A stretch of 47,869 nt of DNA from an uncultured Anaerolineales bacterium. GTDB lineage: Bacteria; Chloroflexota; Anaerolineae; Aggregatilineales; Aggregatilineaceae. The stretch's first letter is position 1. Each line of letters begins with the position of its first letter. The position numbers were made by a program, and so were the translations under genes. Shown piece by piece: positions 27,152 through 35,409 of this stretch. Where the stretch lies: the NCBI GenBank assembly GCA_937135955.1, contig CAKZOB010000065.1:73818-121686 (forward strand), read 5' to 3'. Under the pieces are notes generated by a model. It had not been told where the DNA came from and ran no database searches. It worked only from the letters and a program-made list of their open reading frames with translations.

Positions 27152-27726
27152 GCTATGCATTACCCACATCTTGTTGCTGCCAGGTCAGACAGCCCCAGCA
27201 CCCATTTGTAGCTCTCTTTGTCGACAAAGCCTCGCTCATGGCGTCGATGACGGTTGCCCGTCGTCGCCACGTCGCGCACCCAGACGTGCTGGCCCCACAC
27301 CCCCAGCGGCACGCCCTCGGCACTCACCGCCAGCGTGCTGTGCACCCAAAAACCACCTAGTCTGCAGGTGCTGGCTGAAATCAAAGGCGGTCACCGCACC
27401 ACCCCTGCCCCCTCCGCCTTGATCCGCTCCATACACGCCGCCCGCTGCCCCGCTACCAGCTCGGCGGGCGGGACACGGTCGTGATCAAAAAACGGTAGGC
27501 CCCTTTGACTTCATGCCAGGCTCCACACGCTTGCGGCAGACTGCTCATCGGTGCGGCGCTGACTTGCTCCCCACTCCGCACCAGGCGCTTTTTCAGCCGT
27601 TTGTCTGCCAGTTGGATATAGTCCAAATCCTCGATGTTCATCGTGCCTTCCTGCTTCTTTATCCCCTTCATCCGCTTCATTTTATCGCCTGTTTCTCCCC
27701 CTCCATATTTGTGGGTAATGCATAGC
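27152..27726 (-). mobile_element. decayed IS4/Tn5-type insertion element with intact ends
   Basis: A 575-bp element bounded by perfect 17-bp inverted repeats GCTATGCATTACCCACA (27152-27168 and complement at 27710-27726). It is flanked by a perfect 9-bp target duplication CGACGCGGA (27143-27151 and 27727-27735), as made by IS4-family elements. Inside are two fragments of a Tn5-like transposase, but the catalytic C-terminal half is missing. It would therefore have to be moved in trans, like a MITE or internally deleted copy. Confidence 0.88.
27160..27641 (-). pseudogene. Tn5/IS4-type transposase remnant
   Basis: The ATG at 27641 (AGGAAGG upstream) opens MNIEDLDYIQLADKRLKKRL, then PQACGAWHEVKGAYRF, which is the N-terminal DNA-binding domain of Tn5-like transposases. 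The frame breaks at a T6 run and ends at 27453. A -1 shift there restores FFDHDRVPPAELVAG. Another frame near 27160-27350 gives GFWVHSTLAVSAEGVPLGV, KESYKWVLGL, the domain around the first catalytic region. Everything after that is deleted up to the terminal repeat. It is not functional. Confidence 0.85.
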
Positions 27727-27871
27727 CGACGCGGAGAGGGGGCGCGAGGCGCGCCAGCGCCGAGCGGGGGTGAGGTCAGCGCCTCCGCACCGGGCAAATC
27801 GCTGAGAAGCTTCGCTTGCTCTCAAATTGGGGGCATTTCACAAAAGCTAAACTGAAATGCGCTCCCTTGTT

Positions 27872-28933
27872 CTACAGCTCGTCTTGGGGCAGAGTGGACG
27901 GGAAGGCCACTCCCTCACCGGTGACGTGTACCCCTACCACCTGGCCGGTCTGCCAGCGCGCGCCCGCTCCGCAGAGCACTTTGAGCACTGCCGCCTCTTC
28001 CGCCAGCTTTACCCAGACGACCTGCCGCGCTCCCAGGTACATTTGCCCGCTGACGATCGCCCGTGTGCCGTTCTCCGCCCCATCCAGGGTCAGCACTTCG
28101 GGGCGGAGCAGCACGTCTACTGCTCCCTGCGCGGGCTGCGCCAGGGCGACCGTCCCCAGGATCGTATGGGCTACGCTCCCCTGGGCCTGGCCGCTGACGA
28201 AGTTGGAGTCGCCCATGAACTGCGCAGCGCGGCGCGAGACAGGGTGCTCGTAAAGATCGCGCGGGGTGCCGATCTGATGCAGCGCCCCATCGAACATCAG
28301 CGCGATGCGGTCGCCCAGGCTCATGGCTTCCTCCTGATCGTGCGTCACCAGGATGGCCGAGACGCCCGCCTGGCGCAGGATGCGTTGCACCTCCTCGCGC
28401 ACCTGACGGCGCAGCGCCACGTCCAGGTTGGAAAATGGCTCGTCCAGCAGCAGGATGTCGGGTTGGGGGGCAAGGGCGCGCGCCAGGGCTACCCGCTGTT
28501 GCTGCCCACCGGAAAGCTCGTGCGGGTAGCGCTCCTCCAGCCCTTCCAGACCCACCAGGGCCAGCATGGCCGCTACGCGCTCCCTGCGGTCTGATCGCCG
28601 CCCCAGCCCATAGGCGACGTTCTGCGCGACGGTCATATGAGAGAACAGCGCGTAGTCCTGGAAGACCAGCCCCACGTGCCGCCGATGGGCAGGCTCGAAG
28701 ACACGCCCATCGCTGACCGTGCGCCCGTTAATGACGATCGCGCCACCGTCGGGCCGCTCCAGACCAGCGATCAGGCGCAGCACAGTAGTCTTGCCGCAGC
28801 CGCTCGGCCCCAGCAAGGCCAGGCATTCGCCGCGCCGCAACGCCAGCGAAACATTCCGCACGGCCTGCACCGCTCCGAAAGACTTGCGCAGGTCACGACA
28901 GATCACGGTAGATTCAAGGGGCAGCTCAGTCAT
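27872..28933 (-). CDS. fbpC: ferric iron ABC transporter ATP-binding protein
   Basis: A 353-residue ATPase energising uptake through the FbpB permease. Walker A is GPSGCGKTT, Q-loop FQDYALF, signature ELSGGQQQR, Walker B ILLLDEPFSNLD and switch VTHDQEEAM. The C-terminal part (about 245-350) is the regulatory TOBE-like region found in the FbpC/PotA/CysA group. The ATG at 28933 overlaps the permease end by 8 bp, so translation is coupled. Specificity for iron is taken from the FbpA tyrosines two genes upstream. Confidence 0.88.
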   Translation of the reverse strand: MTELPLESTVICRDLRKSFGAVQAVRNVSLALRRGECLALLGPSGCGKTTVLRLIAGLERPDGGAIVINGRTVSDGRVFEPAHRRHVGLVFQDYALFSHMTVAQNVAYGLGRRSDRRERVAAMLALVGLEGLEERYPHELSGGQQQRVALARALAPQPDILLLDEPFSNLDVALRRQVREEVQRILRQAGVSAILVTHDQEEAMSLGDRIALMFDGALHQIGTPRDLYEHPVSRRAAQFMGDSNFVSGQAQGSVAHTILGTVALAQPAQGAVDVLLRPEVLTLDGAENGTRAIVSGQMYLGARQVVWVKLAEEAAVLKVLCGAGARWQTGQVVGVHVTGEGVAFPSTLPQDEL

Positions 28934-30509
28934 CGGACTCCAGGATATAGACCAGCGAGAGCGCGGAGATCAGCACCAGGATCAGGGCGGGCGCAGCGGC
29001 CCGTGCGTAAAAAGCTTCGTTGCTGGCCGACCAGATGCGCGTCGCCAGCGTGGCGTAGCCGGTGGGGGCCAGCAGCAGCGTGATCGGCAGTTCTTTCATA
29101 GTGGTTAGGAATACCAGCGCCACGCCCGCCACCAGACCGGAGCGCATCAGCGGCAGGGTGACGGTGCGCAGAACGGTCAGATAGCCCCGCCCCAGCGTTT
29201 GGGCGACTTCTTCCAGGTGCGGGTTCACCTGCAACAGGCTGGCCCGCGCCGGTCCGAGCGCCTGTGACAGGAAGCGCACGCTGTAGGCCAGCACCAGTAA
29301 CCCCAGGCTGCGGTAACTGTCCAGGCCGAAGAGCGCGTTCAGGTCGCCCAGGTAGCGCGCGCCCAGGAAGACAAAAGCCAACCCCACTACCACGCCTGGC
29401 AGGGCATAGCCCAGATAGGCACTGCGCGCCAGCAGATGAGTCAACGGAGAGGGGGCGCGCACCTGCAGCCACACGAACGGTAGCGCAACAACTCCGCAGA
29501 CAAGCGCGGCCAACGCTGACGCACGTAGCGAGCGCTGCAGCGGCGCGGATACATCGCGCAGTGTCTCGCCCTGCTGCAGGCCATTGACCAGCCAGTAGGT
29601 CATCACGGCGACAGGCATCACCAGCGCCAGAGTCACCACCAGGGCGCAGAAAGCCAGCGCCAGCGGTTGCCAGCGTCCCAGCCGGACGGGGCGGGGTCGG
29701 TAGTGTGCCCGTCGCGAGAAGGTGCGTCCGCGCCCGCGCTCGATCAGGGTGACCACGCCCAGCAGCAGGGCGGTCAGCAACACCAATACCACCGACAGCA
29801 GCGCCGCCAGGTCGAGATCGAGGCTCAGGCGCAGGTAGATCACGCGGGTGAAGACGTTGTATTGCATCATCGCCACCGCGCCGAAGTCGCTGAGAGTATA
29901 CAGCGCTACCAGCAAAGCTCCGGCAGAGATTGACGGCAGCGCCTGACGCAACGTGATCCACCAGAAGGTCTCCAGGCGCGAACGGCCCAGCGTGTACGAA
30001 GCTTCTTCCAACGCCGGATCGATTCCTCGCAGGCCAGCGCGGGTGCTCAGGAAGACGTAAGGATAGGCGAAGAGCGTCAGCGCCAGCCAAGCCCCCCAAA
30101 AACCGTAGATCGAAGGTAGGCGCTCCACCCCCAGCGGCTGCAACCAGCGCTGCAGGATGCCCTGTTGTCCCAGCGCACCGATCAGCGCGAAGGCCCCCAC
30201 GTAGGAGGGGATGACAAGCGGCACGGTCAGCAGCACCGTCCACAGGCGGCGCGCTTTCAGGTCGCTGCGCACAGTCAACCAGGCGGCGGGCACCGCGATC
30301 AGGCACGCCGAGATTGACACCGCCACCACCAGTAACAGGCTGCGCCCAATGATGCGCAGCGTGCCAGGACGGGTGAGAATGGTGAAGGCGCGCTCCGGCG
30401 CGACCTCTGCCGCGCGGACGAATAGATAGCCCACCGGCAACAACACCAGGGCTGCCAGGGGCAGGGTCACCCCCAGCAGCCACCAGGCAAAACGGCGTTG
30501 GGATATCAC
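28926..30509 (-). CDS. fbpB: ferric iron ABC transporter permease (fused double permease)
   Basis: A 527-residue membrane protein with about twelve helices, made of two permease halves in tandem, as is usual for FbpB. Each half carries an EAA-type loop contacting the ATPase, around PALEEASYTLGRSRLETFW and PHLEEVAQTLGRGYLTVL. The GTG at 30509 is chosen because GGAG lies 10 bp before it. An in-frame GTG at 30545 has no ribosome site. A strong hairpin separates it from fbpA. A second long open frame inside the same stretch is a shadow. Confidence 0.87.
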   Translation of the reverse strand: MISQRRFAWWLLGVTLPLAALVLLPVGYLFVRAAEVAPERAFTILTRPGTLRIIGRSLLLVVAVSISACLIAVPAAWLTVRSDLKARRLWTVLLTVPLVIPSYVGAFALIGALGQQGILQRWLQPLGVERLPSIYGFWGAWLALTLFAYPYVFLSTRAGLRGIDPALEEASYTLGRSRLETFWWITLRQALPSISAGALLVALYTLSDFGAVAMMQYNVFTRVIYLRLSLDLDLAALLSVVLVLLTALLLGVVTLIERGRGRTFSRRAHYRPRPVRLGRWQPLALAFCALVVTLALVMPVAVMTYWLVNGLQQGETLRDVSAPLQRSLRASALAALVCGVVALPFVWLQVRAPSPLTHLLARSAYLGYALPGVVVGLAFVFLGARYLGDLNALFGLDSYRSLGLLVLAYSVRFLSQALGPARASLLQVNPHLEEVAQTLGRGYLTVLRTVTLPLMRSGLVAGVALVFLTTMKELPITLLLAPTGYATLATRIWSASNEAFYARAAAPALILVLISALSLVYILESDD

Positions 30510-30562
30510 GGCAAGGGATACTCCGGTTTGTACCCTATCCAACACAGGCTCAGGTCAGCAAG

Positions 30563-30591
30563 GTAGGGGCGTATTATCCATACGCCCCTAC
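30563..30591. repeat. perfect hairpin between fbpA and fbpB
   Basis: An 11-bp perfect stem GTAGGGGCGTA (30563-30573) and TACGCCCCTAC (30581-30591) with a 7-nt loop sits in the 114-bp gap. Such a structure after a binding-protein gene often stabilises the upstream message or partly stops transcription, giving more binding protein than permease. The motif also resembles short dispersed repeats. Confidence 0.75.
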
Positions 30592-30623
30592 AGGCACGCA
30601 CCCCGCCTGCTACAGCTACAGGT

Positions 30624-31667
30624 TTACTGATTGAGCACCTCATCCAGCAGATCGAGGGTGCTCTGCAGATCGTCCAGGTCGCTCAGGTCGAGTAAGGGCG
30701 TCTCGATCTCGGCCAGCGGCTTCAGACGGGGGTCGGCCTCCATGCCGATCAACAACGGATATTCGAAAGTCCGCTCGGCAAAGTAGGTCTGCGCGCTGCG
30801 CGAGAGTAGATAGGCGATGAACTGCTGCGCCAGCGGCTTGTTGTCCGACGAAGCCAGGATGCCCGCACCAGCCACATTGATCAGGTTGCCGATGTCATTG
30901 CCGGGGAAGTAGTAGTTGGCCAGGGGCGCGTCGGGGTGTTCGGCCAGATAGCGATAGGCGTAGTAGTGATTGACCAGCGCCGCGTCAATCTCGCCCGCTG
31001 CCACGGCGGCCACGGCTGCCGCGTTGTTGCTATATTGCCGCGCCTCCAGATCGAGCAGGCCCTGCACGAACGCGCGCGCAGCTTCGTCGCCCTCAGTCAG
31101 GCGGATGGCGGTCAGATGTGCGTGAAACGAGGCGTTGGTTGGCGCAAAGCCCAGCCGACCGGCCCACTGCTCATCCAGCACGCCGAAGAGCGTATCGGGC
31201 AGTTCGTCTTCGGAGACGGCATCCGTGTTGTAGGCAATCACGCGCGCACGTCCGGTGACGCCCACCCACAGCCCTTCAGTCGAGCGGAAACGTTCCTCCA
31301 CGCTCTCCAGGATGTAGGCAGGCAGCGGAGCCAGCAGGTTCTTCTTGGCCAGCAGGCCTAGCGCGCCGGCGTCCTGAGAGAAGAACACATCGGCGGGCGA
31401 GTTGGCTCCTTCTTCCACGATGGTCAGGGCCAGGGCGGAGGTGTCGCCATAGCGCACTTCGACGCGGATGCCGGTGTCTTGCTCAAACTGAGCGATGATC
31501 GGGCTGACCAGCTCCTCGCTGCGCCCGGAATAGATGGTGAGGGTGTTGCCCTGCGCTTCGGCGGCGGTGAGCAGATGCCCCGCGCGGTCGTCCGGCAGGG
31601 GCAGGATGATGGAGAGCGACGCTGCCACGACCAGGGCCACGGCGAGAACAGAACGAAGTCGGTACAC
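30624..31667 (-). CDS. fbpA: ferric iron-binding protein of the FbpABC transporter
   Basis: A 347-residue extracytoplasmic solute-binding protein. The signal segment (residues 5-37, AVALVVAASLSIILP, ending AEAQ) has no clear lipobox Cys. The mature part begins NTLTIYSGRSEELV, as in Fe3+-binding proteins. The adjacent tyrosines of NHYYAYR in the C-lobe are the expected ferric-iron ligands. The GTG start at 31667 has GGAGG 5 bp upstream; the longer in-frame reading is rejected. A Fur-like operator lies just upstream. Confidence 0.87.
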   Translation of the reverse strand: MYRLRSVLAVALVVAASLSIILPLPDDRAGHLLTAAEAQGNTLTIYSGRSEELVSPIIAQFEQDTGIRVEVRYGDTSALALTIVEEGANSPADVFFSQDAGALGLLAKKNLLAPLPAYILESVEERFRSTEGLWVGVTGRARVIAYNTDAVSEDELPDTLFGVLDEQWAGRLGFAPTNASFHAHLTAIRLTEGDEAARAFVQGLLDLEARQYSNNAAAVAAVAAGEIDAALVNHYYAYRYLAEHPDAPLANYYFPGNDIGNLINVAGAGILASSDNKPLAQQFIAYLLSRSAQTYFAERTFEYPLLIGMEADPRLKPLAEIETPLLDLSDLDDLQSTLDLLDEVLNQ

Positions 31668-31687
31668 AGTGTCCTCCTTGTTGCAAT

Positions 31688-31702
31688 TGAGAACCATTCG
31701 CA
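31688..31702. promoter_or_regulatory. Fur-like operator upstream of fbpA
   Basis: The minus strand reads TGCGAATGGTTCTCA, a 7-1-7 arrangement matching 10 of the 14 defined positions of TGATAATnATTATCA. It is extended by GCAAA and ATTGC into a 25-bp imperfect palindrome, 20 bp before the fbpA start codon. Iron repression of fbpABC is therefore likely, though the site was recognised by eye. Confidence 0.5.
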
Positions 31703-31844
31703 TTTGCGTGACCCTATTGAAACACGGGCGGCGCGCGGCGATCAAGGCCCCGTGGTGTAACCTGGCCTTCGCAGCCAGCAAAACTGCGGTTTCAACCCGG
31801 TTGAATTTTTTACAAGGGGGCTTTGCGCAAGCCTTTGCTCGCGG

Positions 31845-33347
31845 CTAGTGCGCCGCATTGAGCGGCAGCCAGACGGTGAAGGTAGACCCCTGGCCTACCG
31901 TGCTGCTCGCCTTGATCGTCCCACCGTGTGCCTCGACGATCTGCCGGGCAATGGCCAGCCCCAGCCCCAGGCCAGATTTGTGATCGCGACGGCGGCTTTT
32001 GTCTACCTGGTAGAAGCGCTCGAAGATGCGCGACAGCTCGTCGGGGGGGATGCCTTCGCCCGTGTCGCGCACAGTGATTGTCACCCCGCCGCTGATGACT
32101 GCTGCGCTCAGCGTCACCGAGCCGCCAGGTGGCGTATGCTTGATGGCGTTGTCCAGCAGATTGGTGAAGACCTGCGCCAGCCGGTCGCCATCGCCCAGCA
32201 CGCGCGGCAGATCGGGCGGGACAGCCAGGGCCAGGTCGAGTTGGCGTTCGCGCGCTTTCACCGACAGACTCTCGCCCACGCCGCGCAATAGATCGCCCAG
32301 CGCCAGCGGTTGCCGCCGCAGTTCCAGATGACCGGATTCCAGGCGGGCCAGGTCGAGCAGCGACTCGACCATGCGGTGCAGGCGCGCCGTCTCGTCGCGG
32401 ATGATCTGCGCGGCGCGGCGCGCTGCCTCCGGGTCGGAGGCAACGCCCTCGGCGATGGCCTGCGAAAAGCCCTGGATGCTGGTCAGAGGAGTGCGCAGGT
32501 CGTGCGACACATTGGCCAGAAAGTCGCGTTGGGCCTGCTGCGTGACGGCCACCTGTTCGGCCATGTCGTTAAAGGCGTGTGCCAGCGCCCGCACTTCGCG
32601 CGGCCCTTCGACGCGGACGCGCTGCCGGTAGTCGCCGCTGGCGATACGGCGCGCTGCCACGCTCATCCGGCGCAGCGGTCGCGCCACCGAGTCGGCGATC
32701 AGCACCGAGAGCGCAGCGGCGATCACCAGCGCGATCAACCCGGCCTGTGCCAGCGGTCGCAGGAAGGTACCGCCGAACACGCGGAAGACTTCGCGCAGAG
32801 TCTGGCGCGGCACCGGCGTGGCCACCACCAGATCGGGCAGTTCCAGATGCATGTCGGCCATGGGGAAAAGCGGCTGCGCCACGAAGAGCCATTCGTCCCC
32901 GTTCGGATCGCGGAAACGCCCCTGGTACAGGGTACTGAGGCGCATCCGGCCCGTCGGCACCAGGGGAATCTGTTTGCCCAGATCAACCGACGTGCCAGCC
33001 GCCAGCGTGCCCTTGGAGTCATAATGGACGACCCCGTTTTCGCCGATCAGCAGCGCACGCACGCCGCGCTGAGCGCTTAGGGTATTCAGATAGTTGGTGA
33101 GCAGTTGCTCGTAAGCGTTCAGCCGGGCACGCCAGCCCATGCCGCCCGGCTGTCCTTCTGTTCCCAGGCGCGCCCTCTCTACTGCGCGCACGTCGAGCAG
33201 CACCGCCGTCAGGTCGCCGACGATCTCGTCGGTGGGCAGCGGGCGCGTGGCCAGAAAAGCCAGCAGCACAAAGCCCACCAGCGCCAGCAAGATCAGCAAC
33301 ACGGCGACGTAAGAGAGCAGCAACCGGCTGCGCAAGGTATTACCCAT
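31845..33347 (-). CDS. membrane sensor histidine kinase paired with OmpR-type regulator
   Basis: 500 residues. Two membrane helices (about 9-32 and 200-220) flank an extracytoplasmic sensor domain of about 165 residues containing LLIGENGVVHYDSKG, reminiscent of a Cache/PAS-like sensor. HAMP follows (219-270), then HisKA with His282 in NVSHDLRTPLTSIQG, and HATPase with DNAIKHTPPGG, DTGEGIPPDELSRIFERFYQVD and GLGLGLAIARQ. It follows the response regulator by 83 bp in one operon. Its position between the regulator and fbpABC hints at, but does not show, a role in iron uptake. Confidence 0.9.
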   Translation of the reverse strand: MGNTLRSRLLLSYVAVLLILLALVGFVLLAFLATRPLPTDEIVGDLTAVLLDVRAVERARLGTEGQPGGMGWRARLNAYEQLLTNYLNTLSAQRGVRALLIGENGVVHYDSKGTLAAGTSVDLGKQIPLVPTGRMRLSTLYQGRFRDPNGDEWLFVAQPLFPMADMHLELPDLVVATPVPRQTLREVFRVFGGTFLRPLAQAGLIALVIAAALSVLIADSVARPLRRMSVAARRIASGDYRQRVRVEGPREVRALAHAFNDMAEQVAVTQQAQRDFLANVSHDLRTPLTSIQGFSQAIAEGVASDPEAARRAAQIIRDETARLHRMVESLLDLARLESGHLELRRQPLALGDLLRGVGESLSVKARERQLDLALAVPPDLPRVLGDGDRLAQVFTNLLDNAIKHTPPGGSVTLSAAVISGGVTITVRDTGEGIPPDELSRIFERFYQVDKSRRRDHKSGLGLGLAIARQIVEAHGGTIKASSTVGQGSTFTVWLPLNAAH

Positions 33348-33430
33348 TCCGTCCGCAATCCCGTCTCTGCCTCAGCATAGCGCTCACGTGTTATCGAAGT
33401 GTGAACAGACTGTAACCGTTCGCCCGTCTT

Positions 33431-34114
33431 TCATTCGGCGGTGAGCTTATAGCCGACTCCCCACACCGTCTCGATCTCGGCGGTGCAGCCGGCCAGTTTG
33501 TGGCGTAGATGAGCGATATGCACGTCTACTGTGCGCGTCTGCCCGTAGAAATCGAAACCCCACACCAGGTCGAGCAGCTTCTCGCGGCTCAGCACCAACC
33601 CCTTGTGCTCGACCAGCGTCAGCAGCAGGTCGAATTCCTTGGCGCGCAGATCGATCAGTTTGCCATTCACGCGGGCTTCGCGCCGGGCCGGATCAACGGT
33701 CAGGTTACCGGCGCGCAGCACAGCCTCGCCCGTGCCGACGCGGCGCGGCTCGGCCCGCCGCAGGATCGCTTTGACCCGCGCCACCAGCTCGCGCGGGTTG
33801 AAGGGCTTGGTCAGGTAGTCGTCCGCGCCCAGTTCCAGCCCGACGATCTTGTCAACGTCATCGTCGCGGGCGGTGAGCATGAGGATCGGCAGATCGGATT
33901 CGGCGCGGATACGCTTGCACACTTCCCAGCCGTCCAGGCGCGGCAACATCAGGTCGAGCACGACCAGCGCGGGCTGTTCCTGGGCAATGCGTTGCAGCGC
34001 TTCGACGCCATCGGCTGCGCTGATGACGCGAAAACCATCTTGCTTGAGGTACAGGCTGACCAGCTCGATGATATGCGGCTCGTCGTCCACGACGAGGATC
34101 AGTTCGTGGGGCAT
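33431..34114 (-). CDS. OmpR/PhoB-family response regulator
   Basis: 227 residues. The receiver (1-120) has Asp10-Asp11, phosphoacceptor Asp54 (VLDLMLP), Thr82 (MLTARD) and Lys (TKPF). The winged-helix domain (about 130-227) has LRAKEFDLLLTLVEHKGLVL and the C-terminal TVWGVGYKL. It is the cognate partner of the following kinase (same strand, 83 bp gap) and starts 11 bp after the PhnP-like gene, so all may share a transcript. The ATG at 34114 is followed directly by the receiver. Confidence 0.92.
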   Translation of the reverse strand: MPHELILVVDDEPHIIELVSLYLKQDGFRVISAADGVEALQRIAQEQPALVVLDLMLPRLDGWEVCKRIRAESDLPILMLTARDDDVDKIVGLELGADDYLTKPFNPRELVARVKAILRRAEPRRVGTGEAVLRAGNLTVDPARREARVNGKLIDLRAKEFDLLLTLVEHKGLVLSREKLLDLVWGFDFYGQTRTVDVHIAHLRHKLAGCTAEIETVWGVGYKLTAE

Positions 34115-34125
34115 AGGGCACCCCC

Positions 34126-34980
34126 TCAGACCTCTACCACCAGCGTATCGTAGGCGAAGGCGACTGACAACCCTTCGTCGCGCAGGCGCGCGGCCAGCCG
34201 TTCGTAGTCGCCATGGCTCAGCCCAAATGGTTCCTCGATATGGGTCAGAATGGTGCGGCGAGCGTTCAGCGCGCGCACGATATCGAGCGTCTGCGCGAAG
34301 GTCGCTTCGGCGCGTAACACGGGATGATCGGCGGGAATCAGCCGGTCACCGGTGAGGGGGTCGAATTCGGGCAGGCCCATCGGCAACACGGCCAGATCGA
34401 GGCCGCAGACATCCGATGGCGGCTGCCAGCCCAGCAACTCGTCGGGCGCGATCAACACGCGCGTCGCGCCTTCCTCGAACAGAAAGGCGTACACGTAGTT
34501 CTGAGCGACGCGGAAGGGGCGAATGGTCACCCCGTTGCGCGCCACGGTTTCGCCATCGCGCAGGACGATCACTTCCACCACGCCGAAATGTTGCAGATAC
34601 ATCAGTTGGTCCCACGCCCCCAGTCGGTGGTGAAAGTCTTCCGCCACCTGCTGCGGCAGGTAGATGGTGGTGCGTTGATGCGTGGGTGGCCAGTTGAACC
34701 AGTCGGCGTTCAGACTTTCCCACACGCGCAGCCCGGCCACATGATCGGGGTGCCAGTGCGAGTAAAAGCAGGCGGGTACATGAGACAAACCCGCCCGATC
34801 GAGCTGAAACTTGGCTTCCTCCGGCGTGTCAATCAGCACGCCAGGGCCGTGCACGAACAGACTCGGCCCGCTGCGGCTATAGGGCACACCCGCTGCCCGC
34901 GCCTCGGCGCAGACCGGACACTGGCAGCCAGGGCGCGGCGTGGTGATAGCCCCACCTGAACCCAGAAATTCGATGCGCAT
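34126..34980 (-). CDS. PhnP-like metallo-beta-lactamase-fold phosphodiesterase
   Basis: A 284-residue hydrolase. It has the family N-terminus EFLGSGGAITTPRPGCQC with the extra zinc motif CQCPVC, and a complete HxHxDH site (SHWHPDH). PhnP itself opens 5-phosphoribosyl 1,2-cyclic phosphate. Here no phn genes are near, so the substrate could be another cyclic phosphate. The ATG at 34980 has GGGAGAC upstream. It starts 13 bp after the ridA stop and ends 11 bp before the response regulator. Confidence 0.82.
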   Translation of the reverse strand: MRIEFLGSGGAITTPRPGCQCPVCAEARAAGVPYSRSGPSLFVHGPGVLIDTPEEAKFQLDRAGLSHVPACFYSHWHPDHVAGLRVWESLNADWFNWPPTHQRTTIYLPQQVAEDFHHRLGAWDQLMYLQHFGVVEVIVLRDGETVARNGVTIRPFRVAQNYVYAFLFEEGATRVLIAPDELLGWQPPSDVCGLDLAVLPMGLPEFDPLTGDRLIPADHPVLRAEATFAQTLDIVRALNARRTILTHIEEPFGLSHGDYERLAARLRDEGLSVAFAYDTLVVEV

Positions 34981-34993
34981 GAAGTCTCCCTGC

Positions 34994-35380
34994 TCAATCC
35001 GGCATGACGGCGATAGCGTCGATCTCCACCAGCACGCCCAGTGGCAGATCGCGCACCGCATAGGTCATGCGCGCCGGCGGATCAACCGGAAAGAAGGTGC
35101 GGTAGACCTCGTTCATCTCGGCAAACGAGTTGATATCGGCCAGCAGGACGTTGACCTTGACCACGTGCGCCAGGTCGGTGCCCGCCGCCTCCAGGATGGC
35201 GGCGATGTTGCGCAGCGTCTGCGCGGTCTGCGCGGCGACGGTTGGCCCGACGATCTGCATCGTCTCCGGAACCAGGCCGCCCTGTCCCGACACATAAACC
35301 GTGTCGCCCACCCTGATCGCCTGGGAGTAGGGGCCGATGGCGGCAGGAGCTTTGTTGGTGTGGATCACTTCACGAGGCAC
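34994..35380 (-). CDS. RidA-family reactive enamine/imine deaminase, copy 1
   Basis: A 128-residue enzyme of the YjgF/RidA family, which hydrolyses reactive 2-aminoacrylate-type enamines to keto acids. Family motifs are APAAIGPYSQAI, VYVSGQGGL and AAILEAAGTDLAHVVKV. The catalytic Arg of PPAR and the Glu of VEIDAIA are present. It is 73% identical by hand count to the next gene, 29 bp away, so it is a recent tandem duplicate. The GTG start at 35380 follows AAGGAG by 9 bp. Confidence 0.9.
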   Translation of the reverse strand: MPREVIHTNKAPAAIGPYSQAIRVGDTVYVSGQGGLVPETMQIVGPTVAAQTAQTLRNIAAILEAAGTDLAHVVKVNVLLADINSFAEMNEVYRTFFPVDPPARMTYAVRDLPLGVLVEIDAIAVMPD

Positions 35381-35409
35381 GGTGCGCTTCTCCTTTTTGG
35401 GGGGATGGC

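Larger units (their letters stand above)
27059..27851. repeat. dispersed palindromic element, copy 4, split by an insertion
   Basis: The left part (27059-27151: GGTGCGCGCAGAATGTGACAG, then CCTCACCCCCCGCCTCGC and CCCCCTCTCCGACGCGGA) and the right part (27727-27851: CGACGCGGAGAGGGGG, GGGGGTGAGG, CCTCCGCACCGGGCAAATCG, GGGGGCATTTCAC) join into one palindromic unit of the copy 2 type in inverted orientation once 27152-27726 and one 9-bp duplicate are removed. Confidence 0.8.

Noticed and set aside
28930-30483. 517-residue open frame overlapping fbpB on the same strand
   Set aside because: Its protein is Gly/Ala/Arg-rich without motifs, while the fbpB frame encodes clear membrane helices and EAA loops. 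It is a GC-driven shadow.
31800-31844. Terminator after the two-component kinase
   Set aside because: A GGCTT/AAGCC hairpin is visible but has only five pairs and no T-run on the needed strand.
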